Of a DNA stretch of 6,804 bases, positions 6,317 through 6,804 are shown piece by piece. Below the pieces are notes generated by a model. That model was not told the DNA's origin, ran no database searches, and saw nothing but the letters and a program-made list of their open reading frames with translations. Within the stretch, counting starts at the first letter, position 1; the number at the start of each line of letters is the position of its first letter. The position numbers and the translations under genes were made by a program. The DNA is from Ignavibacteria bacterium. Its GTDB lineage: Bacteria; Bacteroidota; Ignavibacteria; Ignavibacteriales; Melioribacteraceae. The stretch is taken from the NCBI GenBank assembly GCA_027347805.1, contig DAIEQP010000012.1, forward strand, positions 1-6,804, in the 5' to 3' direction.

Positions 6317-6804
6317 TCAAGAAATTCTCAGTCCGATGAATTTTAGATAGCTCGTCTCCGGCATTGCAGGAAGAGACGGATGATCAAGCGATGCACTATT
6401 AAAATAAATGATCTGGGCTTTTTTCTTTGCTTTTGCAGCTGCAGTTCCAATAAGTTCAATAAATGAATCTTTATCAAGGTGATGAGAACAGGAAGATGAA
6501 AATAAAAGTCCATCTTCTCTTACAACCTGCATTGCCAGGCGGTTTAGTTTTTCATATCCTTTAACTGCTTTTGGTAAATTCTTTTTACTCTTTGCAAATG
6601 CAGGAGGATCAATATTAATAACGTCAAACTTTTTATTTTCAGAAATACATCTTTCTAAGTAATCAAAAACGTCAGAGCAAACATATTCGGCATCAAGTAC
6701 GAGTTCGTTTAATGCACGGTTGTTTTTTACATTTTCAACTTCTTCTTTTGATGAATCAACAAAAACCAAATTTTTAGCACCATTAACTGCTGCATGCAAC
6801 CCGA
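6317..6804 (-). CDS. RlmI-like class I SAM-dependent rRNA methyltransferase, partial (C-terminal part)
   Basis: This gene runs in from the right edge and is read leftward to TGA at 6317-6319, so only about the last 162 codons are present. The first residues visible, GLHAAVNGAKNLVFVDSS, are the end of SAM-binding motif I and the acidic end of strand 2. NIDPPAFAKSKKNLPKA is the catalytic motif IV region of RlmI/YccW-type proteins, followed by KGYEKLNRLA. SSSCSHH holds the conserved motif VI cysteine, and the C-terminus has PAMPETSYLKFI, typical of this family. E. coli RlmI makes m5C1962 of 23S rRNA; the same target here is an inference from family. The PUA domain expected at the N-terminus would lie outside the window. 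The TTG at 6799 is internal, not a start. The stop lies 23 bases from that of the convergent small gene, with no clear hairpin between them. Confidence 0.9.
   Translation of the reverse strand, partial: GLHAAVNGAKNLVFVDSSKEEVENVKNNRALNELVLDAEYVCSDVFDYLERCISENKKFDVINIDPPAFAKSKKNLPKAVKGYEKLNRLAMQVVREDGLLFSSSCSHHLDKDSFIELIGTAAAKAKKKAQIIYFNSASLDHPSLPAMPETSYLKFIGLRIS

Noticed and set aside
6797..6799. TTG as the start of the methyltransferase gene
   Set aside because: The codons before it continue the conserved SAM-binding motif I, so the gene simply extends beyond the right edge.

Overview
The window is AT-rich, with long A/T runs between genes. It looks like chromosomal DNA from the Bacteroidota/Ignavibacteriota part of the bacterial tree. 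This placement is inferred from base composition, Gram-negative envelope genes, a MoxR ATPase of the usual Bacteroidota type and a split MacA / MacB-ATPase / MacB-permease / TolC operon; no rRNA or other phylogenetic marker is present. There are no tRNAs, rRNAs, insertion sequences, CRISPR arrays or phage genes.

Layout: (1) Bases 1-735, minus strand: a MoxR-family AAA+ ATPase that runs off the left edge and is broken by a single-base frameshift near base 259. (2) Bases 736-1020: a divergent intergenic region with no gene, carrying two inverted repeats close to the next start codon. (3) Bases 1021-5687, plus strand: a compact four-gene operon for a complete MacAB-TolC-type tripartite efflux pump, namely periplasmic adaptor, ABC ATPase, FtsX/MacB-fold permease and outer-membrane factor. 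The gaps between genes are 13, 9 and 28 nt. (4) Bases 5688-5873: a non-coding stretch with two consecutive hairpins that look like terminators, then an unused strong Shine-Dalgarno-like sequence. (5) Bases 5874-6293, plus strand: a 139-residue protein of unknown function, possibly a TerB-like helical protein. (6) Bases 6317-6804, minus strand: the C-terminal part of an RlmI-like class I SAM-dependent rRNA methyltransferase, convergent with the previous gene and cut by the right edge.

How the genes work together: the four efflux genes form one machine. The ATPase drives conformational changes in the inner-membrane permease, the adaptor bridges the periplasm, and the TolC-like channel opens the outer membrane. 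Substrate cannot be read from the sequence. The MoxR ATPase, the small unknown protein and the methyltransferase have no evident functional link to the pump. Overall this is ordinary core-type chromosome. I did not find a convincing novel system. The most notable points are the moxR frameshift, the possible operator repeats before the pump operon, the Gly/Arg/Asn-rich segments of the adaptor, and the small unknown protein.
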